Assembly (NCBI GenBank): GCA_027717655.1
Contig: JALLOH010000001.1
Coordinates: forward strand, 18,147-82,146
Length of the DNA stretch: 64,000 nt
From: Acidobacteriia bacterium AH_259_A11_L15
GTDB taxonomy: Bacteria > Acidobacteriota > Terriglobia > Acidiferrales > 2-02-FULL-67-57
Reading direction: 5' to 3'
The position numbers were made by a program, and so were the translations under genes. The notes below the pieces were generated by a model. The model saw nothing but the letters and a program-made list of their open reading frames with translations. It was not told the DNA's origin and searched no databases. Below, one piece after another: positions 27,288 to 36,127 of the stretch (the first letter of the stretch is position 1; every line of letters begins with the position of its first letter).

Positions 27288-28384
27288 GAAGTCGGCCCCG
27301 GACTGTCCGCCCCCAACCGGTTCCCCGTCGACGGGTCGAACAGGTGCACGCGCTCCTCGGGAATCACCACCCAGACTTTTTCCCCTTCCCGGTAGCGTGC
27401 CTCGGCGCGCTCCACCGCGGTCAGCGAGAACCCGCCCAGTTGCAGCTCCAGAATTGTCTGGCCGCCGTGCAGCTCCACCAGCGAGATTTCCGCCGGCCAT
27501 CGCTCCGGCAACGGTTCGCGACTCACCCGGACATGCTCGGGGCGAATCCCGAGGGTCACGACTCCCGCCTCCAGGATTTTTGCGTCCAGTCCCGCGAGGG
27601 ACAACTGGAGTTCGCCGATCCGCGCCGCGATGCCGTCCGGGCCCGCCGCCAGCGCCGCCGGGAGTAAGTTGATGGAAGGACTCCCGAAAAATGAGGCCAC
27701 GAAGGCGTTGACCGGCCGCTCATAGAGCTCCCGCGGCAGGCCGCACTGCTGGATGCGACCCTTGCGCATCACCGCGATCCGGTCGGAGAGGGAGAGGGCT
27801 TCTTCCTGGTCATGGGTTACGTAGATGAACGTGGTGCCCAAGCGTTGATGCAGATGACGCAACTCCTTCCGCATTTGCGCCCGCAGAGGCGCATCCAGGT
27901 TGGACAGGGGCTCGTCGAACAGAAAGAGCTGCGGCTGGCGCACGATGGCCCGCCCCACCGCCACCCGTTGGCGCTCGCCGCCGGAGAGTTGCCGCGGGTA
28001 CTTTTCGAGGAGCGGGTCCAGTCCCAACAGCTCCGCCGCCTGGCGGACGCGCTCGCGAATCGACTCCCGAGAAAGCCCCGCCAGTTCCAGAGGGAATGAG
28101 AGGTTTCCGAACACGGTTCGATGGGGGTAGAGGGCGTAGCTCTGAAAGACGAAGGCAACGTCACGCTGGTGGGGCGGCAAGTGCGTCAGGCGGCGGTCAC
28201 CCAACTGGAGCGTCCCGCTGCTCGGCTCTTCCAGGCCGGCGATCAGGTTCAAGGTGGTGGACTTGCCGCAACCGCTGGGCCCGACAAAAGTAAAAAACTC
28301 GCCGCGTCGAATGGTGAGCTGCGGAATTTCCACGGCCAGTCTCTCCCCGAAGCGCTTGCTGACATTTTCGAACCGCAGGTCCAT
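27284..28384 (-). CDS. Sugar ABC transporter ATPase (MalK/UgpC type)
   Basis: 366 aa. Walker A is [11 protein letters not shown], signature [14 protein letters not shown], Walker [17 protein letters not shown], and switch region [14 protein letters not shown]. The C-terminal 120 residues form the OB-like regulatory domain of the MalK subfamily ([11 protein letters not shown]). It powers sugar import through the two permeases encoded just upstream. Last gene of a four-gene operon, 2 nt after the MalG-like gene. Confidence 0.92.
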   Translation of the reverse strand: MDLRFENVSKRFGERLAVEIPQLTIRRGEFFTFVGPSGCGKSTTLNLIAGLEEPSSGTLQLGDRRLTHLPPHQRDVAFVFQSYALYPHRTVFGNLSFPLELAGLSRESIRERVRQAAELLGLDPLLEKYPRQLSGGERQRVAVGRAIVRQPQLFLFDEPLSNLDAPLRAQMRKELRHLHQRLGTTFIYVTHDQEEALSLSDRIAVMRKGRIQQCGLPRELYERPVNAFVASFFGSPSINLLPAALAAGPDGIAARIGELQLSLAGLDAKILEAGVVTLGIRPEHVRVSREPLPERWPAEISLVELHGGQTILELQLGGFSLTAVERAEARYREGEKVWVVIPEERVHLFDPSTGNRLGADSPGPTS

Positions 28385-28386
28385 CG

Positions 28387-29208
28387 CTACCCCTTCACCG
28401 CCCCGGCCGTCAGCCCGCTGATGATGCGGCGTTGGAAGATGAACATCAGCAGGACGGTGGGCAAGGTGGCCAATACGGCGGCCGCGGCAATCTCCCCCCA
28501 GGGAATCTCATGCACGCCGGGAAACAGTGAAATGGCCACGGGCAAAGTCCGGGCGCTTTCGCTGGCTGTCAGCGTGAGGGCGTAGAGGAATTCGTTCCAG
28601 GAAAAGACGAACACCAGCAGGCCCACGCTCAACATTCCCGGCACGGCCAGCGGCAACACGATGTGCCGCAGCACTCCCAGCCGGGAACACCCATCGACGC
28701 GCGCGGCCCGGTAGAGATCGTCGGGAATCTCCTGGAAGAAATTCGTCAAGATCCAGACGGCAAACGGGAGCGTGTAGACGGAATGGGCCAGCACCACCGC
28801 CAGCAGGCTGTCGCGAATGCCCAGGCGGATGAAGAGCAGGTAGAGCGGGGCCACATTGGCGATGGGTGGAAACATCGACAGGCAAAGCAGCAGAGCCAGA
28901 ATCGGGTTGCGCCCGCGCAGGCCCAGCTTGGCCAGGGCGTAGGCGGCCGGCACAGACAGAAGGAACACCAGCAACACGGTGCCTCCGGCCACCACCACGC
29001 TGTTCAGAAACACGCGCAGAAATCCGGGCGTGCCCAGGACGGTGCTGAAATGCTGGCCGGTGGGCCGGCTGGGGAGCAGCGGTGGAAGTTGCCCCAACTC
29101 CGCGGTGGGCTTCAGGGCCGTGATCACCTGCCAGAGGAACGGCCCCAAGATGAAGCCCAGCATTGCGGCGAGCAACAGCAGCACCCCGAGTCTCTGCCAG
29201 CTCGGCAT
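28387..29208 (-). CDS. Sugar ABC transporter permease (MalG type)
   Basis: 273 aa with six membrane segments. The EAA coupling loop is visible as EIPDDLYRAARVDGCSRLGVLRHIVLPLAVPG. The N-terminal LGFILGPFLWQVITALKPTAEL is typical of the CUT1 family MalG subunit. It pairs with the MalF-type permease whose gene ends 6 nt upstream. Confidence 0.92.
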   Translation of the reverse strand: MPSWQRLGVLLLLAAMLGFILGPFLWQVITALKPTAELGQLPPLLPSRPTGQHFSTVLGTPGFLRVFLNSVVVAGGTVLLVFLLSVPAAYALAKLGLRGRNPILALLLCLSMFPPIANVAPLYLLFIRLGIRDSLLAVVLAHSVYTLPFAVWILTNFFQEIPDDLYRAARVDGCSRLGVLRHIVLPLAVPGMLSVGLLVFVFSWNEFLYALTLTASESARTLPVAISLFPGVHEIPWGEIAAAAVLATLPTVLLMFIFQRRIISGLTAGAVKG

Positions 29209-29214
29209 TTCTCT

Positions 29215-30078
29215 TCAGCCTCGCAGCTCCCAGGCCCGGCGCAACTGGTGCAGGTAGGCCAGGCTGAGAGCCAAAATGAACAGGAAGGCCGCTACCGACA
29301 AGGTGGAGCCGTACCCGAACTGCAGCGTGCGGTAGAGCAGCTTGTAGGCATAGACGACCAGGGTCTCGGTTTCATTCGCCGGGCCGCCGCCCGTAAGCAC
29401 AAAAATCAGGTCGAAGATGCGCGCCGCATCCATGGTGCGGAAAAGCAAGACCAGGAGAATCACCGGCTTGAGCAAGGGCAGCGTAATGTGGCGGAAGAGC
29501 TGCCAGGCGTTGGCGCCGTCGATGCGGGCCGCCTGGTAGAGCTCTTCCGGAATCACCTGCAGCCCGGCCAGGAGCAAGAGCACGACGAACGGGGTGGTCT
29601 TCCAGACGTCAGCCAGAATGGCCGCGTGCAGGGCCCAAAGCGGGTCGCCCAGCCAGTTAATTTTTATTCCCAGCAGATAGTTCAGGACGCCGAAGTCAGC
29701 GTTGTACACCCATTCCCAAAAACGGGCGGCAACCACGTTCGGCACCGCCCAGGGAATCAGCACCAGCGCTCGCGCCACGGCCCGACCTCGAAACTGGCGG
29801 TTCAGCAGCAAGGCGAAAGTCAGGCCCAGGCCCAGCTCCAGCACTACGGAGAACGCCGCGAAATAAGCGGTGTTGCCCAGGGCGTTCCAGAAACGCGCGT
29901 CCTCCAGCAAGAAGCGATAATTTTCCAACCCCACGAACCGGGAAATCCCGAAGATGGGCATCTGGCGGTGGAAACTCAGCCAAAAGGTCACCAGGATGGG
30001 CACCAGCGCGATGCTGGCGGCAAACAGGGCAGCGGGGGCCAGGTAGCCATACCGGCCGATGCGCTCCCGCCAGAGCAC
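29215..30078 (-). CDS. Sugar ABC transporter permease (MalF type)
   Basis: 287 aa with six membrane segments. EAA loop: EELYQAARIDGANAWQLFRHITLPLLKP. The N-terminus RIGRYGYLAPAALFAASIALVPILVTFWLS and the GGGPANETETLVVYAYKLLY motif are typical of CUT1 permeases for maltose, trehalose or other oligosaccharides. It begins 2 nt after the binding-protein gene. Confidence 0.92.
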   Translation of the reverse strand: MLWRERIGRYGYLAPAALFAASIALVPILVTFWLSFHRQMPIFGISRFVGLENYRFLLEDARFWNALGNTAYFAAFSVVLELGLGLTFALLLNRQFRGRAVARALVLIPWAVPNVVAARFWEWVYNADFGVLNYLLGIKINWLGDPLWALHAAILADVWKTTPFVVLLLLAGLQVIPEELYQAARIDGANAWQLFRHITLPLLKPVILLVLLFRTMDAARIFDLIFVLTGGGPANETETLVVYAYKLLYRTLQFGYGSTLSVAAFLFILALSLAYLHQLRRAWELRG

Positions 30079-30080
30079 GG

Positions 30081-31376
30081 CTAGCGAATCTCCAAGAGAT
30101 GCTCAATCTGAGGTGCGGCTACTGCCATGGCTTGCTCAGGCGAGCGGATGCCGGCAACCACCGCACTCAGTTCCGGCTGCAGGATTTGAGAGATCATCAA
30201 GTAGTAAGGCGTCACGGGGCGCGGTTGTGCCAGGCTCAGCGCCGCCAACAACTCCGCGGGCAAGGCCAAGGCTTCCTGAACTTCGGGGTCCTCGTACACC
30301 TCCATGTGAGCCGGCAGTACGCCCAGGTTCAGCAGAATTTCCTTCTGCGAGGAGTAGCGGATCATGAAGCGGAGGAAGGCGATGGCTTCTTTCTTGTGGT
30401 GGGAGTAGGCATTGACGCCCAGATGGAAGCCGCCCAGGGTGGGCACGCTGGCGTGTCCCGGAAAGTGCGGCACCACCGCCAAGCCGGCGCGGCCCGCCAT
30501 CGAAGAGCCCGGCTCCTGCAGCTTGCGCCAAACGTAGGGCCAGTTGCGCATAAAGATAGCTCGCCCGGATTGAAAAATGAACCGAGAGGCCTCCTCGTTC
30601 AAAGTGGTGACCAGGCTAGGACTCACGCCCTGCTCACCAATCAGGGCGTCCATGAATTCCAACGCCTCCAGGGTTGCCGGGGCGGTCAGGGCCGGCCGGG
30701 CTCCTGCGCCGAGCAGGTCGCCCCCGTTGCCGCGGATGAATTCCAGCGCCACGCACACCAGGCCCTCGTACTGCATCCCCTGCCAGACGAACCCATTCAA
30801 CCGAGGGTCATTTTCTCGCGCCAGGATGTGGCGCGCCTGCCGAACCAATTCCGGATAGGTCCGGGGCGGCTCGAAGCCGTATTTGTCCAACAAATCTTTC
30901 CGGTAATAGAGAACGCCGGCGTCGACGAACCACGGGACCGCGTAGAGTCTCCCGTCCAACCAGTCCGCCTGGAGCGCCGGGGGATTCAAGGGCTCAAGCT
31001 CCGCTTCGCTAATGTGCGGGGTCAAGTCCACCAGCCATCCGGCGCGCGCGAACTCGGGTACCCAGATGATGTCCATGTCCAGGATGTCGAAATCGTCCGC
31101 CTCCGCCCCCAGGTTGATCACGTAGAACTGGTGCTGCTCATCCGTGCTGGCGGGCAGGATTTCTTCCCGGATGCGGATACCCGGGTTCTCGGCTTCGAAT
31201 TGGTCGATCAACTGGCGCAGATAGGAGTAGCGCGGGTGCTTGGCGTGCTTGAAGACCAGCGTGACCGGGCCGCTCCCCTCCCGGCTCCGGCGTCCGGTGC
31301 AGGCACTGAAGAGGAGCCCCAAGATCAAAAGTCCCAGGCCGACTGAAACCGTCAATCGTGATGCTCGTGGTCGCAC
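30081..31376 (-). CDS. Sugar-binding lipoprotein of the ABC importer
   Basis: 431 aa. Start GTG 31376 is preferred because GGAGTGAGG lies 6-7 nt upstream; the ORF track start is 69 nt earlier. A lipoprotein signal follows (VGLGLLILGLLFSAC, lipobox Cys). The mature protein is a family 1 solute-binding protein: VTLVFKHAKHPRYSYL, FDILDMDIIWVPEFARAGWLVDL and PWFVDAGVLYYRKDLLDKYG. These match the trehalose/maltose-binding subgroup. It would deliver the sugar to the two permeases encoded downstream. Trehalose is an appealing substrate given the synthesis operon at 45-50 kb, but this is an inference. Confidence 0.88.
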   Translation of the reverse strand: MRPRASRLTVSVGLGLLILGLLFSACTGRRSREGSGPVTLVFKHAKHPRYSYLRQLIDQFEAENPGIRIREEILPASTDEQHQFYVINLGAEADDFDILDMDIIWVPEFARAGWLVDLTPHISEAELEPLNPPALQADWLDGRLYAVPWFVDAGVLYYRKDLLDKYGFEPPRTYPELVRQARHILARENDPRLNGFVWQGMQYEGLVCVALEFIRGNGGDLLGAGARPALTAPATLEALEFMDALIGEQGVSPSLVTTLNEEASRFIFQSGRAIFMRNWPYVWRKLQEPGSSMAGRAGLAVVPHFPGHASVPTLGGFHLGVNAYSHHKKEAIAFLRFMIRYSSQKEILLNLGVLPAHMEVYEDPEVQEALALPAELLAALSLAQPRPVTPYYLMISQILQPELSAVVAGIRSPEQAMAVAAPQIEHLLEIR

Positions 31377-31514
31377 GGTTCGCCTCACTCCGCACCGCCT
31401 GGGTTCTATCAGTCTAGCGCAGCTTGCAGGGGCAAACGAAACCATCCGAGAAAGAAAAGCGGCAACCCTCGGGGAGGTCCCTTGCTCTTCGTGCTACACT
31501 GGGCGGAGTCGCGA

Positions 31515-31590
31515 TGGGGCGGAGTGCGTCTGGTAGCACGTCGGACTGTTAATCCGAAAGGTCCAGGTTCGAATCCTGGCGCCCCAGCCA
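31515..31590 (+). tRNA. tRNA-Asn (anticodon GTT), CCA encoded
   Basis: The 76-nt cloverleaf folds completely: acceptor TGGGGCG/CGCCCCA, D stem GTGC/GCAC, anticodon stem TCGGA/TCCGA with loop CTGTTAA, T stem CCAGG/CCTGG with loop TTCGAAT, discriminator G and encoded CCA. It stands between the divergent-looking ABC importer operon and the convergent panC gene, with no tRNA neighbours. Confidence 0.97.
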
Positions 31591-31646
31591 TCTTTCCTGC
31601 CCGATTGTGGTGGCGGAGAAGTCCCGTCGGTCACCGGGTGAGGCTT

Positions 31647-32519
31647 CTACAAGTGGAAGCCGAGGCCGCTGCCGCTCTCTTCGATCAGCAGATTGTCGAT
31701 CAGGCGGGCGCGGCCGATCCAAACAGCCAGGGGAATCAACGTGGCCCCGGCAACGCGCCCCACGGGCTCCAACGTGTCGGCGTGGACCACGGCGACATAG
31801 TCCAAGCGGGCGTGGGGCTCACGCTCGATGAGTTGCCGGATTTCGCGAACAATGGCCTCGGTTCGCCGCTCACCCTTCTCCACCAGCTCCCGCGCCCGGC
31901 ATAGACTTCGATAGAGCACCCGCGCGGCCCGCCGTTCTTCTCCGTTCAAGTAGTAGTTGCGGGAACTCAAGGCCAGGCCGTCGGGTTCGCGCACGATGGG
32001 GCAGACGACGATTTCCACCGGCAGGTTCAACTCACGGACCATCCGGCGAATGACCACGCACTGCTGGGCGTCCTTCCGCCCGAAGTAGGCTCGGTGGGGC
32101 TGGATGATATTGAACAGCTTCAAGACCACGGTGGCCACACCCCGAAAGTGCCCGGGACGGAATTGGCCTTCCAGGGGAGCACTGACCTTTTCCACCGTCG
32201 CGTAGGTCTGGAAGTTTGGCGGATACATCTCCTCGACCGGGGGAGCGAAAAGAAAATCCACCCCCTCGCGCTCGAGCAGTTGAGCGTCGCGGGCGGGCTC
32301 GCGCGGGTACTTCCGGTAGTCCTCGGTGGGACCGAACTGGGCGGGGTTGACGAAGACGGAAGTCACGGTGACCTCGTTCTCCTGCCGGGCGCGCCGCACC
32401 AGTGAGAGGTGGCCCTCATGCAACGCTCCCATGGTGGGGACAAAACCGATGCTCTTGCCCCCACTGCGCAGGCCAAGGCTCGCCGTCTGCATTTCAGCCG
32501 CGCGGGTGAACGCCTTCAT
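31647..32519 (-). CDS. panC: Pantothenate synthetase
   Basis: 290 aa, standard length. It joins pantoate and beta-alanine with ATP to make pantothenate. Motifs: IGFVPTMGALHEGHLSLVRRAR (HIGH-like), VFVNPAQFGPTEDYRKYPR, FGRKDAQQC and the KMSKS-equivalent LALSSRNYYLN. Its ATG overlaps the TGA of a 30-codon DinB-like stub (ATGA), so translation is probably coupled to it. The panB gene is the upstream partner. Beta-alanine could come from the pyrimidine pathway encoded at 2.6-19.7 kb. Confidence 0.95.
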   Translation of the reverse strand: MKAFTRAAEMQTASLGLRSGGKSIGFVPTMGALHEGHLSLVRRARQENEVTVTSVFVNPAQFGPTEDYRKYPREPARDAQLLEREGVDFLFAPPVEEMYPPNFQTYATVEKVSAPLEGQFRPGHFRGVATVVLKLFNIIQPHRAYFGRKDAQQCVVIRRMVRELNLPVEIVVCPIVREPDGLALSSRNYYLNGEERRAARVLYRSLCRARELVEKGERRTEAIVREIRQLIEREPHARLDYVAVVHADTLEPVGRVAGATLIPLAVWIGRARLIDNLLIEESGSGLGFHL

Positions 32520-32608
32520 CTTGCGAAGTTCACGTCACGGGCAACGAGACGGTCGCGAGCCCAGTAGTTGTAGTCGGGGAGCTCCCGGAGGGTGGCCAGC
32601 GGAATCAT
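32516..32608 (-). CDS. 30-codon DinB-family N-terminal stub, coupled to panC
   Basis: ATG 32608 to TGA 32516, preceded by a perfect AAGGAGG 7 nt upstream. The peptide contains LRELPDYNYWARDRLV, which matches the opening helix of DinB/YfiT-type four-helix proteins (consensus LReLfdYnyWAn). Nothing else of the domain remains; a full DinB protein is about 150-170 aa. The TGA overlaps the panC ATG. It is below the ORF track cutoff. Probably a deletion remnant that still delivers ribosomes to panC. Confidence 0.6.
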   Translation of the reverse strand: MIPLATLRELPDYNYWARDRLVARDVNFAR

Positions 32609-32625
32609 TTGTGGCCTCCTTCGGC

Positions 32626-33510
32626 CTAGCGGGAACTGCGGGCCAACCAGCGCTCGCGCACCTCGGGTGAAAGCCGGTTGGTCTCGGCTTCGGCGGGAAA
32701 GCTACCGGTGGTGACGTCCGCCACGAAGCGGCGAACCGCTTGCCCGAGCTCGGCGCGCAGGTCGGCGTAGCGGCGGGCGAACTTGGGCTGCACACCGAAG
32801 CTCAACCCGACCAGATCGTGCCAGACCAGCACCTGGCCATCGCAGGCCGGTCCGGCGCCGATGCCGATGGTGGGGATTTTCAGCTCGCGGGTAATCTGCT
32901 CCGCCACCTCGGCGGGGATGCTTTCCAGCACCAGCGAGAACGCCCCGGCGGCTTCCACGGCCCGCGCATCGCGCAGCAATTGCTCGGCCGCCGCCAGGGT
33001 CTTGCCCTGGAGCTTGAAGCCGCCCAGGGCGTGGATGGATTGCGGGGTCAAGCCGATGTGCGCCATCACGGGGATGTCGTTCTCCACCAGCTTGAGGATG
33101 AGGTCGAGGCGCTTTTCGCCGCCCTCGATCTTGACCGCCTCCGCCCCCGCTTCCTTGACGAAGCGGATGGCGTTGACCAGGGCCTGGTTGGGGTCGAGCT
33201 GGTAGCTGCCGAAGGGCATATCAGCGATGAGCAAGGCCCGCTGGGTGCCGCGGTGGACAGCGCGGGTGTGGTGGAGCATCTCCTCCATGGTGACCGGCAG
33301 GGTATTCTCGTGGCCCAGCACCACCATGGCCAGCGAGTCCCCCACCAGGATAATGTCCACGCCGGCAGCGTCCACCAAACGGGCAGTCGGGTAGTCGTAA
33401 GCGGTCAAACAGGTGATCTTTTCGCCGCGGGGTTTCCTGGCCAGGATTGCCGGTACGGTGACCTTGCGCGTCTCCCGTCCGGCCCCTTGCGGGTGCGGAA
33501 GGGTAGTCAT
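32626..33510 (-). CDS. panB: Ketopantoate hydroxymethyltransferase
   Basis: 294 aa. It makes ketopantoate from 2-ketoisovalerate and methylene-tetrahydrofolate. Motifs: CLTAYDYPTARLVDAAGVDIILVGDSLAMVVLGHENT (Mg and substrate site), LLIADMPFGSY, AVKIEGG, VMAHIGLTPQS and IGIGAGPACDGQVLVWHD. Start ATG 33510 follows GGAGGACAAC. Operon order is panB, DinB stub, panC. Confidence 0.96.
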   Translation of the reverse strand: MTTLPHPQGAGRETRKVTVPAILARKPRGEKITCLTAYDYPTARLVDAAGVDIILVGDSLAMVVLGHENTLPVTMEEMLHHTRAVHRGTQRALLIADMPFGSYQLDPNQALVNAIRFVKEAGAEAVKIEGGEKRLDLILKLVENDIPVMAHIGLTPQSIHALGGFKLQGKTLAAAEQLLRDARAVEAAGAFSLVLESIPAEVAEQITRELKIPTIGIGAGPACDGQVLVWHDLVGLSFGVQPKFARRYADLRAELGQAVRRFVADVTTGSFPAEAETNRLSPEVRERWLARSSR

Positions 33511-33560
33511 GTTGTCCTCCGGGTATCGCGCCCTTGCCAGGCTACAATCCCTTCACCCTC

Positions 33561-33589
33561 ATTAGATACCCTGGGGCCGGGTTTGGCAA
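33561..33589 (-). promoter_or_regulatory. Candidate promoter for panB-panC
   Basis: TTGCCA and TCTAAT on the minus strand are separated by 17 bp, giving a leader of about 45 nt before ATG 33510. Confidence 0.4.
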
Positions 33590-33610
33590 CCGCGAACTGC
33601 AAGCGTCCCG

Positions 33611-34267
33611 CTACGCGGGGCCGAGGGGAAGGAAGTACTGCGTGCCCTTGACCGGCTCGCTCAGCCGCCGCAACAGCTCTCGCAAATCCTGGTGGCGCTC
33701 GACGAAGTCAATCTCGGTGGTGTTGATCACCAACAAGTCAGAGGCTGAGTAGCGGAAGAAAAAGTGTTCGTAGGCGTCCACCACCGCCTTCAAGTAGGCA
33801 TCGGAAATATCCCGCTCCATCGCCGCGGCCGGGCCTTTCCGCAAGCGCTGGCGCAAGACCGCCGGGGTAGCTTGCAGGTAGATGACCAGGTCCGGGGTGC
33901 GCAGTTGGGGGCGGAAGAGCTCGTAGTACTGCTCATAGATTTTCAGCTCGGCGTCGGCGAGGTTGAGCGCGGCAAAGATGCGGTCTTTTTCGAACAGGTA
34001 GTCGCAAATCAGGGGCCGGGGATCGTGCTCGAGAGCCAGGTCGTGCAATTGCCGGTAGCGGGCCAGCAGAAAACACAGTTGGGCGCGAAAGCTCCCCCCG
34101 GGCTTCTCGGCGTAGAAGTCGCCCAGGTGCGGGTTGTCGGTGCGGTCGGCGAGCAGACGGCCATGCAAGCGGTCGGCCAGGATGCGCGCCAGGGTGGACT
34201 TCCCTACCCGGATAGGCCCCTCGATGGCCATATAGCGAGGCGGCGCGAGTTGAGGCGAGGCAGCCAT
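33611..34267 (-). CDS. Deoxynucleoside kinase
   Basis: 218 aa. Start 34267 chosen for its GGGAGGG ribosome site and because the P-loop follows at the usual distance (YMAIEGPIRVGKSTLARILA). The DRx region appears as LICDYLFEKDRIFA and the lid as LRQRLRKGPAAAMERDISDAYL. The family phosphorylates deoxyadenosine, deoxyguanosine or deoxycytidine in nucleoside salvage; the specificity is not clear here. The ORF track extends the N-terminus by 32 residues without homology. Confidence 0.88.
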   Translation of the reverse strand: MAASPQLAPPRYMAIEGPIRVGKSTLARILADRLHGRLLADRTDNPHLGDFYAEKPGGSFRAQLCFLLARYRQLHDLALEHDPRPLICDYLFEKDRIFAALNLADAELKIYEQYYELFRPQLRTPDLVIYLQATPAVLRQRLRKGPAAAMERDISDAYLKAVVDAYEHFFFRYSASDLLVINTTEIDFVERHQDLRELLRRLSEPVKGTQYFLPLGPA

Positions 34268-34303
34268 GCCCTCCCGGGAGGAACTTTCGAGGGGGTCGTC
34301 GCG

Positions 34304-34332
34304 ATTATAGCCAGCGGAGACGGAGGGGGCAA
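34304..34332 (-). promoter_or_regulatory. Promoter for the deoxynucleoside kinase gene
   Basis: TTGCCC and TATAAT on the minus strand are separated by exactly 17 bp. The leader is about 30 nt and contains the ribosome site. Confidence 0.5.
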
Positions 34333-34398
34333 ACCGGGGAGTCAAACCCCGGACGCACCTCAACCGTCTAATAAGTGGAAGCGGGGGAGGAGGTACAG

Positions 34399-35550
34399 AT
34401 GAACCACAGGAGGTTTTACCTTTTACTTGGCGTCGCGCTGCTTTTCGCCGGGACTTTTCTGGCCTGGCAGAATCTGGCCGAAGCCGCGGCGTCCAGCCAG
34501 CCCGGGGCGCCGGTAGCCCAAACAGGCTGGCAAGTCCACTAACCCATCACCCACTCCAACCTGGCGCTGTTCCCGGTGACTACCAGCCTCCACCACGACA
34601 GCTCCGGCTACATCACCCTCGATGAAGGGCTGCAGTCGGGCGAAGTCGAGGTGACCGAGCTGGGCGCCGCCTTGATTCGGCAGCGGCCGGGCACGCCGCC
34701 GCCGAGCCAGGCTCAGGTGAACACGCTGGCCTTGGTCAACCACTCGAAGAGAGCCCTGATTCTGCTGGCGGGCGAAATCGTCACCGGGGGCAAACAGGAC
34801 CGGATAATTTCCAAGGACCGGATTGTTCCCCCGGGCGCCGACCCGCTGCCCCTGGACGTCTTCTGCGTCGAGCCGGGCCGCTGGCACGGAGCCTCGCAGG
34901 CCTTCGGGGGCACGAGCCTGATGGCCGCGCCGCGGGTGCGCGAAAGGGCGGCCGTGGCCAAGAACCAGCAGGAAGTCTGGGCGGCCACGGATGCTGTCCG
35001 GGCCGGCGTGGCCGAAGGCATTGCCCCGGGGGCAGAAGGACGCGTGGCCCGCCGGGCATTGAGCGCCTCCTCCAGCTACGCCCAACTGGAAAACTCCGAA
35101 GTTTTCCGGCAGAGAATCGACCAAGCAAGCAGCACCCTGCAGCGCGAGTATGAACGTGCCCTGCGGGGAGCGTTGAAGGGCAAGAACGTAGTCGGCGTGG
35201 TGGTGGCCATCAATGGCGAAGTGGTCTGGGCCGACCTGTTTGCCGACCCGGCGCTCTTCGAGCGCTACTGGCCGAAGCTGCTGCGCAGCTACGTGGTGGA
35301 GGCGTTGAGCGTGTCCGTAGTCGAGCACGCCCGGGCCTCGGTGGCCGACGCCCAGCGCTTCCTAGGCGAGCGCGAGGGCAGGCAAATCATCGAGGTCGAG
35401 CCGGGCGAGTACCGCCTGGTGCAAATCGACCATCCCCGCTACAGCGTCTTCGAGCTGGCTTCTTTGTGGGAGAAGGGCGAGCCGCTGCTCCACTTCAATA
35501 AGCTGCGCAAGGAAGCGCGGGCCGCGTCGCCGCCCATCCCGCGCCGCTAG
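34399..35550 (+). pseudogene. ARPP-1/DUF6569-like exported protein interrupted by one TAA
   Basis: ATG 34399 follows GGGGGAGGAGG and starts a signal-anchor sequence (FYLLLGVALLFAGTFLAW). After 47 codons an in-frame TAA (34540-34542) interrupts it, and the same frame then continues for 335 codons to 35550 with intact coding features. The continuation starts PITHSNLALFPVTT and contains the ARPP-1 core ALILLAGEIVTGGKQDRIISKD and DVFCVEPGRWHG. The stop could be one change from GAA. The ORF track lists only the second part, from an internal ATG at 34576. It overlaps convergent folK by 4 nt. Pseudogene, sequencing error or readthrough cannot be told apart here. Confidence 0.75.
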
Positions 35551-36053
35551 CGAGGCGAGAAGCGGCGAATGGCGGAGCGGTCAGCGAGCGCCGCCAGCAT
35601 CTCGCCGGGGGTCTGGCTGGTAATCGGGTGGCGCCAGTCCGGGGCCAGCTCGCGCAGCGGTTCCAGCACGAACCGGCGCTCCGCCAGCCGGGGATGCGGG
35701 ATGGTGAGCTCCGGCAGCCGCACCACGTGGCTGCCATAAACAAGGATGTCGATGTCCAGTCGGCGGGCGGCGGGTTGGAGGCCGCTCCGAGGGCGGCGGC
35801 CGAACTGCCGCTCGAGGCGATCCAGCACCCGCAGCAGCTTCAGGGGCATCAGCTCGGTTTCTACCTCGAGCACGCAATTCAGGAACCAGCGCTGGGAGAC
35901 GGTGCCCACCGGCTCGGTCTCGTAGAGGGCCGAGCGCCGGCGCACTACCACTCCGGTCGGCCCCAGGGCGGCGACGGCCTGGTCGATCTGCGCGGCGCGG
36001 TCGCCCAGGTTCGAGCCCAGCGAGAGGTAGGCAATCTTGGTGTAGCGACTCAC
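35547..36053 (-). CDS. folK: 7,8-dihydro-6-hydroxymethylpterin pyrophosphokinase
   Basis: 168 aa with a GTG start. It transfers pyrophosphate from ATP to the pterin in folate synthesis. Motifs: AYLSLGSNLGDRAAQIDQA, SALYETEPVGTVSQRWFLNCVLEVET and the signature RPRSGLQPAARRLDIDILVYG with LTIPHPRLAERRFVLEPLREL. Its place near panB fits shared folate chemistry, since PanB uses a folate one-carbon donor. The ARPP-1-like gene on the other strand separates it from the kinase and pan genes. Confidence 0.94.
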   Translation of the reverse strand: MSRYTKIAYLSLGSNLGDRAAQIDQAVAALGPTGVVVRRRSALYETEPVGTVSQRWFLNCVLEVETELMPLKLLRVLDRLERQFGRRPRSGLQPAARRLDIDILVYGSHVVRLPELTIPHPRLAERRFVLEPLRELAPDWRHPITSQTPGEMLAALADRSAIRRFSPR

Positions 36054-36127
36054 GGGAACTCTTGATTGTAGCCCGCGGGCGGCGGCGATGGTACCATTCC
36101 CTCGACGCCGAGAAGCTTCGGAGCCCG

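Noticed and set aside
31409-31591. 60-aa minus-strand ORF over the tRNA-Asn gene
   Set aside because: Antisense translation of a tRNA gene, a common annotation artefact.
34540-34542. TAA in the ARPP-1-like gene as a frameshift
   Set aside because: The reading frame is the same before and after the stop, so this is a substitution, not an indel. TAA is also not a known selenocysteine or pyrrolysine codon.
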